Below, one piece after another: positions 1 to 8,172 of a stretch of DNA of 64,000 nucleotides (its first letter is position 1; each line of letters begins with the position of its first letter). The stretch covers positions 2,604,001-2,668,000 of the forward strand of contig OZ246004.1 of the NCBI GenBank assembly GCA_965230495.1. Reading direction: 5' to 3'. The notes below the pieces were generated by a model. It searched no databases and was not told where the DNA came from. It worked only from the letters and a program-made list of their open reading frames with translations. A program made the position numbers and the translations under genes. The DNA comes from JACJYM01 sp965230495. Its GTDB lineage: Bacteria > Bacteroidota > Bacteroidia > Chitinophagales > Saprospiraceae.

Positions 1-78
1 TAAATAGTATCCTTCATTCCCTAAATAAATTGCTGTAGTCCTGTTTATTTATCATAAATATGTAGAAAATTTTATATC

Positions 79-1746
79 ATGATTTATTTTTTAATAACTT
101 TTAAGCGTTTTTTGCTACTCGTTCTATTATTATTTAATCTAAGCTCCGTGTTTACGCAACCTATGCCATATGCTAATGATAGTTATAGAGTTAGTTACTC
201 GGATTTAGGTATTATAGACCTCGGGTCCAATACGTTTTCTTTCAATGCTGATAACTATTTGAATACCGTTTATCCCTTAACACCACATTCTTATCCAGGT
301 GCTCCACCCCCTGAATATAGACTTTTATGGCATTTCGGAGATGGGCAGATGAGTACTGATCCATATCCCGTTCACACTTATCCTGAATCTGGCGATTACG
401 AAGTCACATTGTTTGCTACTCCCTGGAAATCTCCTGATGACGAGCCACCTTCTCTTCACTATAAACTCATAATTGGAAGTGACGCCCCCTGTACTGGACC
501 AACTAATACCGTGATTTGCGAAAGTGGAGTAGCCACACAGTGTTATCATACCACTTTAGATATTCAACCCATAAAGTTAGAAATCAATAGATCCCCCAGA
601 GTTAATAGAGAGTCAACTGTTATAATAACCTTCAAAAACAGTGGCCCCAATGTCGAAAACATCTTTCTTGATTTTCTTTATGACGACAACGAATTTCAAT
701 ATTTAGAGTTGTTTGGTTCCAAAGGAGAATATGTTGAGAGCAGTATAACTGATTCAAGTGCTCCACTCAAATTCAACAGAAAACTAGTAATTTCTTCGGG
801 AACTCCAATGTGTATAGGAGAAGAAAGAAAAATATTCCTCCAATTTAGAACTAAAGTGGCCGCTGGGGGTATGGGTTCTTCTGTGCTTCCTGATTTACAT
901 TTTCGCGTAACTCCTTCGGGAGGGACAACAGGTGACGAGTTAAGATTATTAGCTTCTGGCCCTTGGGATCCTAATACGAAAGTTGCATTCAGAGATACTT
1001 TGGATTCACCTACTTATACTGGCCCACTAAAAATGAAGTATAGAATAGATTTTGAAAATGTGGGAAATGATTATGTATCAAATATTACAATAAAAGATGT
1101 AGTGTCTTCATTTCTTCATTTTGATTCGTTCACTTACTTAGGAGATAAGTATGACCATGACACCTCTAATATAGAGTTCGACTATAATACTTCAACCCGG
1201 GAAATTACAATCATGTTATACGACTATAACCTACCCGGAGCTTCCTGTGATGGTGCCACACCTCCCTGTTATAATGATTTATATATTGAAAGATCTAAAT
1301 CGTATGTAGAAGTAGAATTCAATCTTAATATTCCCATGTATGAGGAGCTTCTAGAGATAAATTGTCAGGACATGGGTAATTGGGACTTTGGAGAATATGC
1401 ACAGATTATTTTTGACTCTAATCCACCTATTAGAACCAATGTGGCACTAACAGATGTAATCTGTAGTCAAGAGGAAACCCAATCTGTTGAAATCCTAGAG
1501 CTCAGTCCCGTTCCAGTTAGTGATATACTAAATGTTTCTTTTTTGAGTGAAATAGCTGGAGAATTGGAATTCTCTATCCAAAGCCAAGCAACTGGTGATG
1601 TAGAATCTTTTGGGACCTCATATGACGGAAGTATTGGCGAACATAGGGTCTCGTTGAATATCGCTGAGTATGATTCAGGTTCTTATGTGTTTTTTATTTC
1701 AGAAAACAACATTATCTTAGATTCTGCCATGTTTATTAAATTGTAA
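79..1746 (+). CDS. T9SS-secreted PKD-domain surface protein, cassette 1 partner of a CHAT protein
   Basis: The N-terminus carries a hydrophobic signal peptide (about residues 9-27). A PKD-like domain follows (about 70-135), marked by WHFGDG and HTYPESGDYEVTL. The middle (about 290-460) is a conserved Bacteroidota repeat domain beginning GPWDPNTKV and ending with FDSNPPIRTN. The last roughly 85 residues look like a T9SS type A sorting domain (ELSPVPVSDILNV, then SGSYVFFI and a Lys-rich end). It is therefore predicted to cross the outer membrane through T9SS and be released or attached at the surface. The next gene, a TPR-CHAT protein, starts 18 bases downstream, so the two are probably co-transcribed. 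A paralogue of the middle and C-terminal parts lies at 27964-29448, also directly before a CHAT gene. The ligand or role is unknown. Only 78 bases of upstream DNA are in the window, so its promoter cannot be judged. Confidence 0.85.
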   Translation: MIYFLITFKRFLLLVLLLFNLSSVFTQPMPYANDSYRVSYSDLGIIDLGSNTFSFNADNYLNTVYPLTPHSYPGAPPPEYRLLWHFGDGQMSTDPYPVHTYPESGDYEVTLFATPWKSPDDEPPSLHYKLIIGSDAPCTGPTNTVICESGVATQCYHTTLDIQPIKLEINRSPRVNRESTVIITFKNSGPNVENIFLDFLYDDNEFQYLELFGSKGEYVESSITDSSAPLKFNRKLVISSGTPMCIGEERKIFLQFRTKVAAGGMGSSVLPDLHFRVTPSGGTTGDELRLLASGPWDPNTKVAFRDTLDSPTYTGPLKMKYRIDFENVGNDYVSNITIKDVVSSFLHFDSFTYLGDKYDHDTSNIEFDYNTSTREITIMLYDYNLPGASCDGATPPCYNDLYIERSKSYVEVEFNLNIPMYEELLEINCQDMGNWDFGEYAQIIFDSNPPIRTNVALTDVICSQEETQSVEILELSPVPVSDILNVSFLSEIAGELEFSIQSQATGDVESFGTSYDGSIGEHRVSLNIAEYDSGSYVFFISENNIILDSAMFIKL

Positions 1747-1764
1747 GATATAATTAGTTAGGTA

Positions 1765-4350
1765 ATGAAAACATATCTAAATACTGTTTTTATTACTCTA
1801 TTAATGTTAATATATGATCAAGGGCTTTCTCAATCCAGAAGGCCCTTGACAGTTATAGATGTAAGGAATGAAGTGGAGTGTTATCATAAAGAAGCTAAAT
1901 CACTTTGGAAAATTGGAAAATTTGATAGTGCTTTTAAAATGGCGGAGCTCTCAGTAGAACTATTAAAAACTCAAGACAATATAGACTATCAGCTCTTAAA
2001 TCGATCTTACAACTATTTGTCCTATATATGTGGTAAACAAAACAGAATTCTTTCAAGAATCAAATATTGTGATAGTGCTATTATTGCCTTGCACCATCTA
2101 GATTCGCTAACGGAAGATTTGGTTTACGGATACTGGTCCAGAGCAAAGCAATATCAAAGGCTCGGTGATATATATGGAGCTATGGAATCTTATAAAGACA
2201 TGTTACCCGCAGCCAAGAAGTTAAACTATAAATATCATGAAAGTCTACATGACCTTGCAGATGCATATAACACCATTGGAGAACTAGAAAAAGCGAAAAA
2301 CTTATATTTACTCATCATTAATGATCCTGCGGTTGAAGACAGAAAGCTTTTCAGCAGATCTGTTGATGTTCTGGTTTCCATGTACATACAACAGGACAGT
2401 CTAACAAAGGCTCGGTCACTATTTCAAAAATTTAAAAGAGAACTTAACGAAGTATTTGATAAAAATACGAACGAAAATAAATGTATTTTCTTTAAACTGG
2501 AGGCATCTTTTCTATTTGATGACAACAAAAACTTAGCTGCATTAGAGGCCATAAATCTAGCACTACAGTATCTTTTTGAGGACAAAAGAGAGTACTATAA
2601 ATTATTATGTACAGAAAAACACAAAATATTACTTTCACTTAATGAGTATGAAGAGGCTATTAGAATTGCCAAGGAAGCATTGTTGGAGATAAACGAGTTA
2701 AAAAATGATGATCATATTGATCCATATGAAATTGTTTCCACCCATTTAATTTCTGAAACATATGTTCAACTTTTTCAAAGAGATAATAATAAATCTTATC
2801 TCGATAGTGCTTTGGTATATTGCACAAAGGTCAAAGAACTATCGCAACAATTTAGAAAGGGTATGGTGGAATCAGAATCCAAGCAGTTTCTATCCCACTA
2901 TTTAAAAGAAAACAACGAAATTGGCACATACATTTCTTATCAACTGTATGTTCTTAATAATACACTGGTCTCTTTAAATAATTTCTACTCCTTTCTCCAA
3001 TATGGAAAAAATCAAGCTTTACTTGACGAGATTTTCCAAAAAATTGTCATTGAAAAAGATTCTAAAACCCAACTCAACAAACTAAATGATCTCTTATTTA
3101 GAAAAAATCAAATGAAAGATCCTAATAAAATAAGAGAAATTAATGTAGAAATCTTTCAGGTTAGAAATGAAGTAAAAAACTTACTTGGCAAGTCTTATGA
3201 AAACCTATTGTCTTCCATGAGCTTAGAAGAATTAAAAGCTATTTCTAAAGTAGGAAATAAAAGTATACTTGAATTTGGTGAAAGTACAGACCATTTTTAT
3301 ACATTACTGATTGAAGGAGAAAAGGTTGAGGTCAGACGCTTGAATATGGCGAAAGACTCTCTTTTACATCTTATAAGTACTCACAATAACAACTTGAGAA
3401 ATGTACACTGCACTCCTCAAACTTATGCTTCAAGTGCTTTCAAGATTTATTCCGAAATATTGAACGGTTTAAACCTAACTAATCGTGAAATAATAGTTAT
3501 TCCAACACCAAGCTTGAGTAATGTCAACTTTGAATCTCTTGTCACCAAATCTAAGCATGAAAACTCTAATTATAAAACATTAACCTATGCTATTTATAAA
3601 AACAGATTTTCGTATCAACTTTCCTCTCAACTTTTGAGTAATACGACCTCTGCTAACACCATCAATCAAGTTGCTCTGATCTCTTCTTCATCTGAAAAAG
3701 AAGGAAATCTGTCTAATCAGCTTAATTATATAGAAGAAGGACTTTCAACAATAAATGGAAGGATACTGAAGGATACAGATATTCCAAGCCTTGATGCCTT
3801 ATATAAGCATTACAGCCTTATCCATTTCGTTTCCCATGGGCATTATCAAAGTAATGACTCTGTCTCCAATGTCATTAATATTTCTTTAGGAGAAAAGGAT
3901 GTGCTCACGCTTTCAGATATATATTATTCCAATAACGAAAATCATCCCTTTATCATACTGAATACTTGCGAGTCCGGTCTTGGAAAACTTCTTTCTGGAG
4001 AGGGAGTTAATAATTTTACAAGGGCCTTTATCTATGGAGGTGCGTCTGGGGTAATCGAAAGTTCGTGGAAAGTAAATGCAACTTCCTCACTGAAAATATT
4101 CAATCATTTCTACCATTTTCTAAAGAAAGGAGTAAGCTCCACGGAAGCTCTAAACAAATCATTATTGGATTATTTGAGCAGTCAAGACATCGACCAACAC
4201 TTAGCTCATCCTTACTACTGGTCCGGGTTTAAACATTATGGTTCAACAATTTCTAAAAACAATAAAGAATCAAAGTATCTATTAATTTCATTGTTTGGAG
4301 GTTTTATCCTTATTTGTTTGTTTGCCCTAATGAGAAAAAGGTACTATTAG
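1765..4350 (+). CDS. Membrane-anchored TPR-CHAT (caspase-fold) protein, cassette 1
   Basis: This 861-residue protein has an N-terminal signal peptide (about residues 4-22), a long helical TPR region (about 35-420), a linker and a C-terminal CHAT domain (about 550-830). A single transmembrane helix near residues 833-855 is followed by a basic RKRYY end. The CHAT domain keeps the caspase-like pair: His691 in HFVSHGH and Cys735 in NTCESG, followed by a GEGV segment. The topology puts the TPR and protease domains in the periplasm, tethered to the inner membrane by the C-terminus. CHAT proteins are known caspase-HetF-type peptidases that often act in regulated proteolysis or cell death. Here the substrate is unknown; the co-transcribed secreted protein upstream is an obvious candidate partner. 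Its closest relative in the window is 29450-32311. An active dyad is inferred from the motifs only. Confidence 0.85.
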   Translation: MKTYLNTVFITLLMLIYDQGLSQSRRPLTVIDVRNEVECYHKEAKSLWKIGKFDSAFKMAELSVELLKTQDNIDYQLLNRSYNYLSYICGKQNRILSRIKYCDSAIIALHHLDSLTEDLVYGYWSRAKQYQRLGDIYGAMESYKDMLPAAKKLNYKYHESLHDLADAYNTIGELEKAKNLYLLIINDPAVEDRKLFSRSVDVLVSMYIQQDSLTKARSLFQKFKRELNEVFDKNTNENKCIFFKLEASFLFDDNKNLAALEAINLALQYLFEDKREYYKLLCTEKHKILLSLNEYEEAIRIAKEALLEINELKNDDHIDPYEIVSTHLISETYVQLFQRDNNKSYLDSALVYCTKVKELSQQFRKGMVESESKQFLSHYLKENNEIGTYISYQLYVLNNTLVSLNNFYSFLQYGKNQALLDEIFQKIVIEKDSKTQLNKLNDLLFRKNQMKDPNKIREINVEIFQVRNEVKNLLGKSYENLLSSMSLEELKAISKVGNKSILEFGESTDHFYTLLIEGEKVEVRRLNMAKDSLLHLISTHNNNLRNVHCTPQTYASSAFKIYSEILNGLNLTNREIIVIPTPSLSNVNFESLVTKSKHENSNYKTLTYAIYKNRFSYQLSSQLLSNTTSANTINQVALISSSSEKEGNLSNQLNYIEEGLSTINGRILKDTDIPSLDALYKHYSLIHFVSHGHYQSNDSVSNVINISLGEKDVLTLSDIYYSNNENHPFIILNTCESGLGKLLSGEGVNNFTRAFIYGGASGVIESSWKVNATSSLKIFNHFYHFLKKGVSSTEALNKSLLDYLSSQDIDQHLAHPYYWSGFKHYGSTISKNNKESKYLLISLFGGFILICLFALMRKRYY

Positions 4351-4417
4351 AGAGTCGATTAAATCTTCTAAAACTATATGTATAAAAAATATGTTCTAAT
4401 GTTCTAATCAGGATATT

Positions 4418-5485
4418 TTGAAGCCACTACCAATAATTAATAATCCGTCAGGAAGAGGTTCTGTTATTAACACGCAGAATAGGTTTTCTCTATATTCTTA
4501 TTATGATGAAAAAGATATTAGAGGAGAGAATTTACAGGAAAGAACAAAGACAAAATTTATACCTGTCTTTCCTAAATCAATAGTTAATAAAGTAGATAGT
4601 CCGGATATTCCATTTATGTATTCGCTCAACCCATATCAAGGATGTGAGCACGGATGTATTTATTGTTATGCCAGAAACAGTCATAACTACTGGGGCTATA
4701 GTGCTGGTATTGATTTTGAAGCTAAAATCCTTATTAAACAAAATCTTGGGCAATTATTAGTTGATACATTTAGCAAAAAATCTTGGGTTCCTCTGCCCAT
4801 TTCACTTTCAGGAAACACAGATTGTTACCAACCCATTGAAAAGAAAACTAAATCTACTAGAATACTACTTGAGTTGTTTCTGAAATACAAACACCCCGTT
4901 AGTATCATAACTAAAAATGCGTTGATTCTTCGGGATTTGGATATCATTTCTGAATTAGCTAAACATAATTTGATAAGTGTTGCCTTCTCTATCAATACAG
5001 TAGATGATAGGTTTCGTCAAAAATTGGAACCACGAACAGCCAGCATTTCTAAGAGATGGAATGCTGCAAAAAAACTAAGAGAACATGGAGTGCCTGTTTC
5101 TATTTTAGCAGCTCCTATTATACCTGGGTTAAACGATCATGAAGCTTTCAAAATGGTGGCAAAGGCTAAAGAGGTAGATGCCTTTGATATATTCCCTCTA
5201 GTTGTGCGACTAAATGGAGATCTTGAGGTCCTTTTTTCTGATTGGCTACATACCCATTTCCCTGATCGAAAAGAGAAAGTCCTTAATAAAATTAAAAGCT
5301 TACATGGTGGGAAAGTCCAAAATAATACTTTTGGTCAAAGAATGAGAGGTAGTGGATTAATCGCTGATATTATTCACCAACAATTTAGGGTAGCCAAGCA
5401 AAAAATTGGATTTCATAGTAGAAGATTTTACCATGATTGTACTCTTTTTGTTCCCCCTGGTGGCAAGCAATTATCTCTATTTTAA
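4418..5485 (+). CDS. PA0069-family radical SAM protein
   Basis: The radical SAM cluster motif is clear: Cys76, Cys80 and Cys83 in CEHGCIYCY, which would ligate a 4Fe-4S cluster and bind S-adenosylmethionine. The flanking NPYQGC and the later SGNTDCYQP and PIIPGLND segments are those of the SplB-like, PA0069-type radical SAM family, whose reaction is not established. At 355 residues its length is usual for that family. The protein lacks a signal peptide and should be cytoplasmic. The start used is TTG at 4418, which gives the family's N-terminal PSGRGS segment; no upstream in-frame ATG fits better. It follows the CHAT gene after 67 bases and ends before a convergent terminator, so it may be its own unit. 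Confidence 0.85.
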   Translation: MKPLPIINNPSGRGSVINTQNRFSLYSYYDEKDIRGENLQERTKTKFIPVFPKSIVNKVDSPDIPFMYSLNPYQGCEHGCIYCYARNSHNYWGYSAGIDFEAKILIKQNLGQLLVDTFSKKSWVPLPISLSGNTDCYQPIEKKTKSTRILLELFLKYKHPVSIITKNALILRDLDIISELAKHNLISVAFSINTVDDRFRQKLEPRTASISKRWNAAKKLREHGVPVSILAAPIIPGLNDHEAFKMVAKAKEVDAFDIFPLVVRLNGDLEVLFSDWLHTHFPDRKEKVLNKIKSLHGGKVQNNTFGQRMRGSGLIADIIHQQFRVAKQKIGFHSRRFYHDCTLFVPPGGKQLSLF

Positions 5486-5504
5486 TTTCCCCTATCACAT
5501 GGCA

Positions 5505-5544
5505 AAAAAAAAGCGTAATATCAGAAATAGATATCACGCATTTT
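5505..5544. terminator. Bidirectional intrinsic terminator
   Basis: Arms GCGTAATATC (5513-5522) and GATATCACGC (5530-5539) form a 10-bp stem with one G-U type mismatch and a 7-base loop. A-runs precede it and T-rich sequence follows, so it can serve both the radical SAM gene and the converging lipoprotein gene. Confidence 0.7.
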
Positions 5545-5561
5545 AAATTTGTAACAATATA

Positions 5562-5855
5562 TTATTTCGTTACCTCAACAGTTTTAACATTAATGGTAGC
5601 AATACCAGTAAATGCTGAAATCACCATATCAATAAAACTGTGTTGTGATTTTATGTTATAATCACTTGCTCCACCAGCCATCATTTTAGAATCTACTTCA
5701 TTGATAGGAACTAAACCCCATAAAGCATACCACTGCTTTTTTGCTACTTTTTCAGTTCCTTGAGCTCCATTACCTACAGTGTGGTTCAAAGTGTAACAAG
5801 AAGAAAGGCTGAACATAACAAATGTAGCCAGAATTAATACTTTTAATTTTTTCAT
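5562..5855 (-). CDS. Bor/Iss-like small lipoprotein
   Basis: The start is set at the ATG at 5855 because it gives a compact signal peptide, KKLKVLILATFVMFSLSSC, whose lipobox LSSC predicts lipidation at the cysteine. The longer reading frame adds eight unlikely residues and would overlap the upstream gene. The mature part is short and holds a conserved-looking QWYALWGLVPINE segment, followed by a segment ending in TVEVTK. That WGLVP pattern is seen in small Bor-like envelope lipoproteins of Bacteroidota; no enzymatic motif is visible. It is the last gene of a minus-strand series that begins with the formimidoyltransferase gene and is separated from the preceding lipoprotein by about 11 bases. 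Function unknown. Confidence 0.7.
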   Translation of the reverse strand: MKKLKVLILATFVMFSLSSCYTLNHTVGNGAQGTEKVAKKQWYALWGLVPINEVDSKMMAGGASDYNIKSQHSFIDMVISAFTGIATINVKTVEVTK

Positions 5856-5866
5856 TTTTTTTGGTT

Positions 5867-6418
5867 TTAAATTAAACAATTTAGAGAGCCAATAGAAGAC
5901 TCTATAGACCTCACAATAGTAGCAATTTTTTCTCTTTTTATGGCATATGTCAGGACAACATTTTGAGTTGCACTTTCATCCCTACAAAACAGCTGGAAAC
6001 ATAACCACTCAGCATTCTGCAAAACATATTGATTAATATTAAAGCAATTATGTTGAAAAGAACTATTCTGAACATTAATCCATATACTATCCTTTGCGAA
6101 TTTGTCCAAAATATCATTTTTGTTCGCTTCCCTTAAAACCGATATATTCAAAAACCCGTTGTCGTCTCCAAAGTTTGTAATACCCTTTCCATTGGGATGT
6201 GCGAGTCGCAATGAATCTAGATTACTAACCGCTTCCAAAGGCTGCCACCCCTTAGGATAATTAACACTAAAGTTATTCTTCTTGTTATAATAAGGTATAA
6301 CATGAAGTAGCGTTGTATCCACTTGAAACTCTGCAACTACGGCATTATCCACTTGCTTCGTATCCTGTTTACACCCAACCAGAAAACACAAGGCAAAAAT
6401 CACACATAAATATTTCAT
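5867..6418 (-). CDS. Lipoprotein with PsbP/DUF1795-like fold, function unknown
   Basis: The ATG at 6418 gives a canonical lipoprotein signal, MKYLCVIFALCFLVGC, with cysteine at the lipobox; an upstream in-frame ATG would add nine charged residues. The mature protein contains YYNKKNNFSVNYPKGWQP, the type of opening found in small PsbP-like or DUF1795-like beta-sandwich domains, and then alternating strands to the end. Several Cys occur in the C-terminal half (residues near CFNINQY, WLCFQLFC), unusual for a periplasmic lipoprotein and possibly disulfide-forming. It sits between tsaE and the Bor-like lipoprotein on the same strand. The fold assignment is tentative and no role can be given. Confidence 0.65.
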   Translation of the reverse strand: MKYLCVIFALCFLVGCKQDTKQVDNAVVAEFQVDTTLLHVIPYYNKKNNFSVNYPKGWQPLEAVSNLDSLRLAHPNGKGITNFGDDNGFLNISVLREANKNDILDKFAKDSIWINVQNSSFQHNCFNINQYVLQNAEWLCFQLFCRDESATQNVVLTYAIKREKIATIVRSIESSIGSLNCLI

Positions 6419-6456
6419 TTTTTCTAATTTCATAGTACTATCCATTAGCTTCTGCT

Positions 6457-6873
6457 TTATCTAATAATTACTTCATATATTCTTTGATTCTCTACTTTTG
6501 ATATGCTAATCACCATATCAGCTTCAATGATATTGGACGCTAATTCTGGCCACTCTACAAAACAAATATTTCCGCTATCAAAATACTCTATAGCTCCTAT
6601 ATCCATTAGCTCCTCGACTGTATTTAGACGATACAAATCCATATGATAAATCAACTCATCTCGACATTCATACTCATTTATAATACTGAAAGTAGGGCTC
6701 GAAATTTGATCTTCAGAGCCCAACCGCTGACAAATCTTTTTTACTAAAGTGGTCTTGCCAGCTCCTAAGTCTCCGTCCAAAAAGACAATTTTCTTGTCAT
6801 TAAGATATTTGGTCACAAGAGAAATCACTTCGTCTACTCCATTCAAATCAACCCGAAATTTATGAGGTTTCAT
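6457..6873 (-). CDS. tsaE: tRNA threonylcarbamoyladenosine biosynthesis ATPase TsaE
   Basis: TsaE is the small P-loop ATPase that works with TsaB, TsaC/Sua5 and TsaD to make the t6A modification at position 37 of ANN-decoding tRNAs in the cytoplasm. The Walker A motif is GDLGAGKTT at about residues 34-42, and the family segments SSPTFSIINEY, HMDLYRL and FVEWPE are all present in order. With the ATG at 6873 the protein is 138 residues, the usual length. This start lies one base after the stop of the upstream rhomboid gene. An alternative ATG at 6891 would add six residues and overlap that gene. Tight packing suggests translation coupled to the rhomboid genes. Confidence 0.95.
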   Translation of the reverse strand: MKPHKFRVDLNGVDEVISLVTKYLNDKKIVFLDGDLGAGKTTLVKKICQRLGSEDQISSPTFSIINEYECRDELIYHMDLYRLNTVEELMDIGAIEYFDSGNICFVEWPELASNIIEADMVISISKVENQRIYEVIIR

Positions 6874-6874
6874 A

Positions 6875-7615
6875 TTAAACAAAATATTCACTTTTCGTTC
6901 TCTTCTCTAGTTTTCTTTTCTTGAAATAAAATCCTGCTAATATACCAAATGCGAACCCTCCAATATGAGCCCACCAAGCCGTTCCCGCACCACTTACATT
7001 AGCAAATGCCTGACCCACTCCTGAGTATAGCTGCTGGATAAACCAAAATCCCAAAAACAAAAAAGCAGGAATATAAAAACTACGAAAAAAAATCAGTACA
7101 AGCATCTTGACTTTTGATTTAGGAAACATCACCAAATATGCTCCCATCACCGCAGAAATAGCTCCACTGGCTCCCAAAGAAGGAATAAAACCTTGACATC
7201 CTGGAATATTTCCAGAGCAGGTTATCTCACTACATGGCATACAACAATCTGCAATACTTGAATTAGGTAAGTTGAAAACAATATGGGCCCATGTGCCTAT
7301 TAATCCACCAATAAGATAGAAAAACAAAAACTGCCAATTCCCAATTTTAACCTCTATATTATCCCCAAAAATCCACAGAAAGACCATATTGCCAACTAAG
7401 TGCATTATTCCCCCATGTAAAAACATTGAACTAAACAAAGTGAAGTAGCTATCTCCTCTGACTATGTCTCCGGGAATCACCGCAAACTCACAGATCAATT
7501 GACCTGGTGTCATCAGCTGAAGTATGAATATAATCACATTTACAACGATGAGCCCATAACTAAATATCGGCTTAAATGGCCCCGTAACCTGCGTATCACC
7601 AATAGGAAAAATCAT
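6875..7615 (-). CDS. Rhomboid intramembrane serine protease with Cys-rich loop
   Basis: Rhomboids cleave transmembrane helices inside the membrane. The catalytic serine is Ser150 in GASG and the partner histidine is His217 in WWAHIGG; the HGGIMHLVGNMVFLWIFG segment supplies the HxxxN oxyanion-side motif. About six transmembrane helices can be traced, and the C-terminus is basic. Between helices near residues 120-142 there is an insertion rich in cysteine (C124, C125, C128, C133, C140), a feature of this subgroup of bacterial rhomboids. It overlaps the upstream rhomboid gene by four bases (ATGA) and nearly abuts tsaE, so the three are probably translated from one message. Substrate unknown. 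Confidence 0.93.
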   Translation of the reverse strand: MIFPIGDTQVTGPFKPIFSYGLIVVNVIIFILQLMTPGQLICEFAVIPGDIVRGDSYFTLFSSMFLHGGIMHLVGNMVFLWIFGDNIEVKIGNWQFLFFYLIGGLIGTWAHIVFNLPNSSIADCCMPCSEITCSGNIPGCQGFIPSLGASGAISAVMGAYLVMFPKSKVKMLVLIFFRSFYIPAFLFLGFWFIQQLYSGVGQAFANVSGAGTAWWAHIGGFAFGILAGFYFKKRKLEKRTKSEYFV

Positions 7616-8172
7616 AATGTACGATTCTTAAAACCACTAAATCCAAAAATTCCTCCACACACACCACCAATTATATGAGCAAATTGGGAAACTTGATCAG
7701 TATTAATACTTTGAAGTATTTCTTTTCCCAAAAATAAAATGGCAATGAGAATAAACGACAAAGGGATCTCTCCTTCCTTCACGTTGGTAAATGACACAAG
7801 TAAAATCAGCATAAACACTATACCGCTTGCTCCCAATAAACCAGTTTGAAAAAAGAAATAATTTAACAGTCCAGTTACCAATGCGGTCACTAAAATCATA
7901 ATCAACATTTTAGAAGATCCATATTTTTCTTCAGCTATCGGGCCAAGTAAAAGGATGAATGTTAAATTACCTAAAAGGTGTTCCATACTGACATGGCCAA
8001 GGCAATGAGAAAACAAAGACAATATTCCCACTCCATCAAATCCTCTTTGAGGGATCAACGTAAAGTATAACATTAAATCACCAGGCGTATATTTATCTAC
8101 AAAGTAAATAGCACTGCACAAAAGTGCAAATGTTAAAATAACAGGTGAGTTATACTTTATTTTCAATGCCAT
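7612..8172 (-). CDS. Second, shorter rhomboid-family protease
   Basis: This 186-residue membrane protein is a compact rhomboid: Ser116 in LLGASGI, His166 in AHIIGG and the HVSMEHLLGNL segment correspond to the catalytic and oxyanion positions. The hydrophobic pattern gives about five or six helices. It is divergent from the following rhomboid (6875-7615) and lacks its Cys-rich loop, so the pair is not a recent duplication. Its first base overlaps the stop of the formimidoyltransferase-cyclodeaminase gene (position 8172) and its end overlaps the next rhomboid by four bases. Such overlaps imply translational coupling. Both catalytic residues are present, so it is predicted to be active; substrate unknown. 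Confidence 0.9.
   Translation of the reverse strand: MALKIKYNSPVILTFALLCSAIYFVDKYTPGDLMLYFTLIPQRGFDGVGILSLFSHCLGHVSMEHLLGNLTFILLLGPIAEEKYGSSKMLIMILVTALVTGLLNYFFFQTGLLGASGIVFMLILLVSFTNVKEGEIPLSFILIAILFLGKEILQSINTDQVSQFAHIIGGVCGGIFGFSGFKNRTL

Noticed and set aside
1765..4350. Gasdermin-type or Craspase-type defence module around the CHAT protein
   Set aside because: The partner is a T9SS-exported protein, not a pore-forming gasdermin, and no CRISPR type III-E genes exist. The signal peptide places the CHAT domain outside the cytoplasm.
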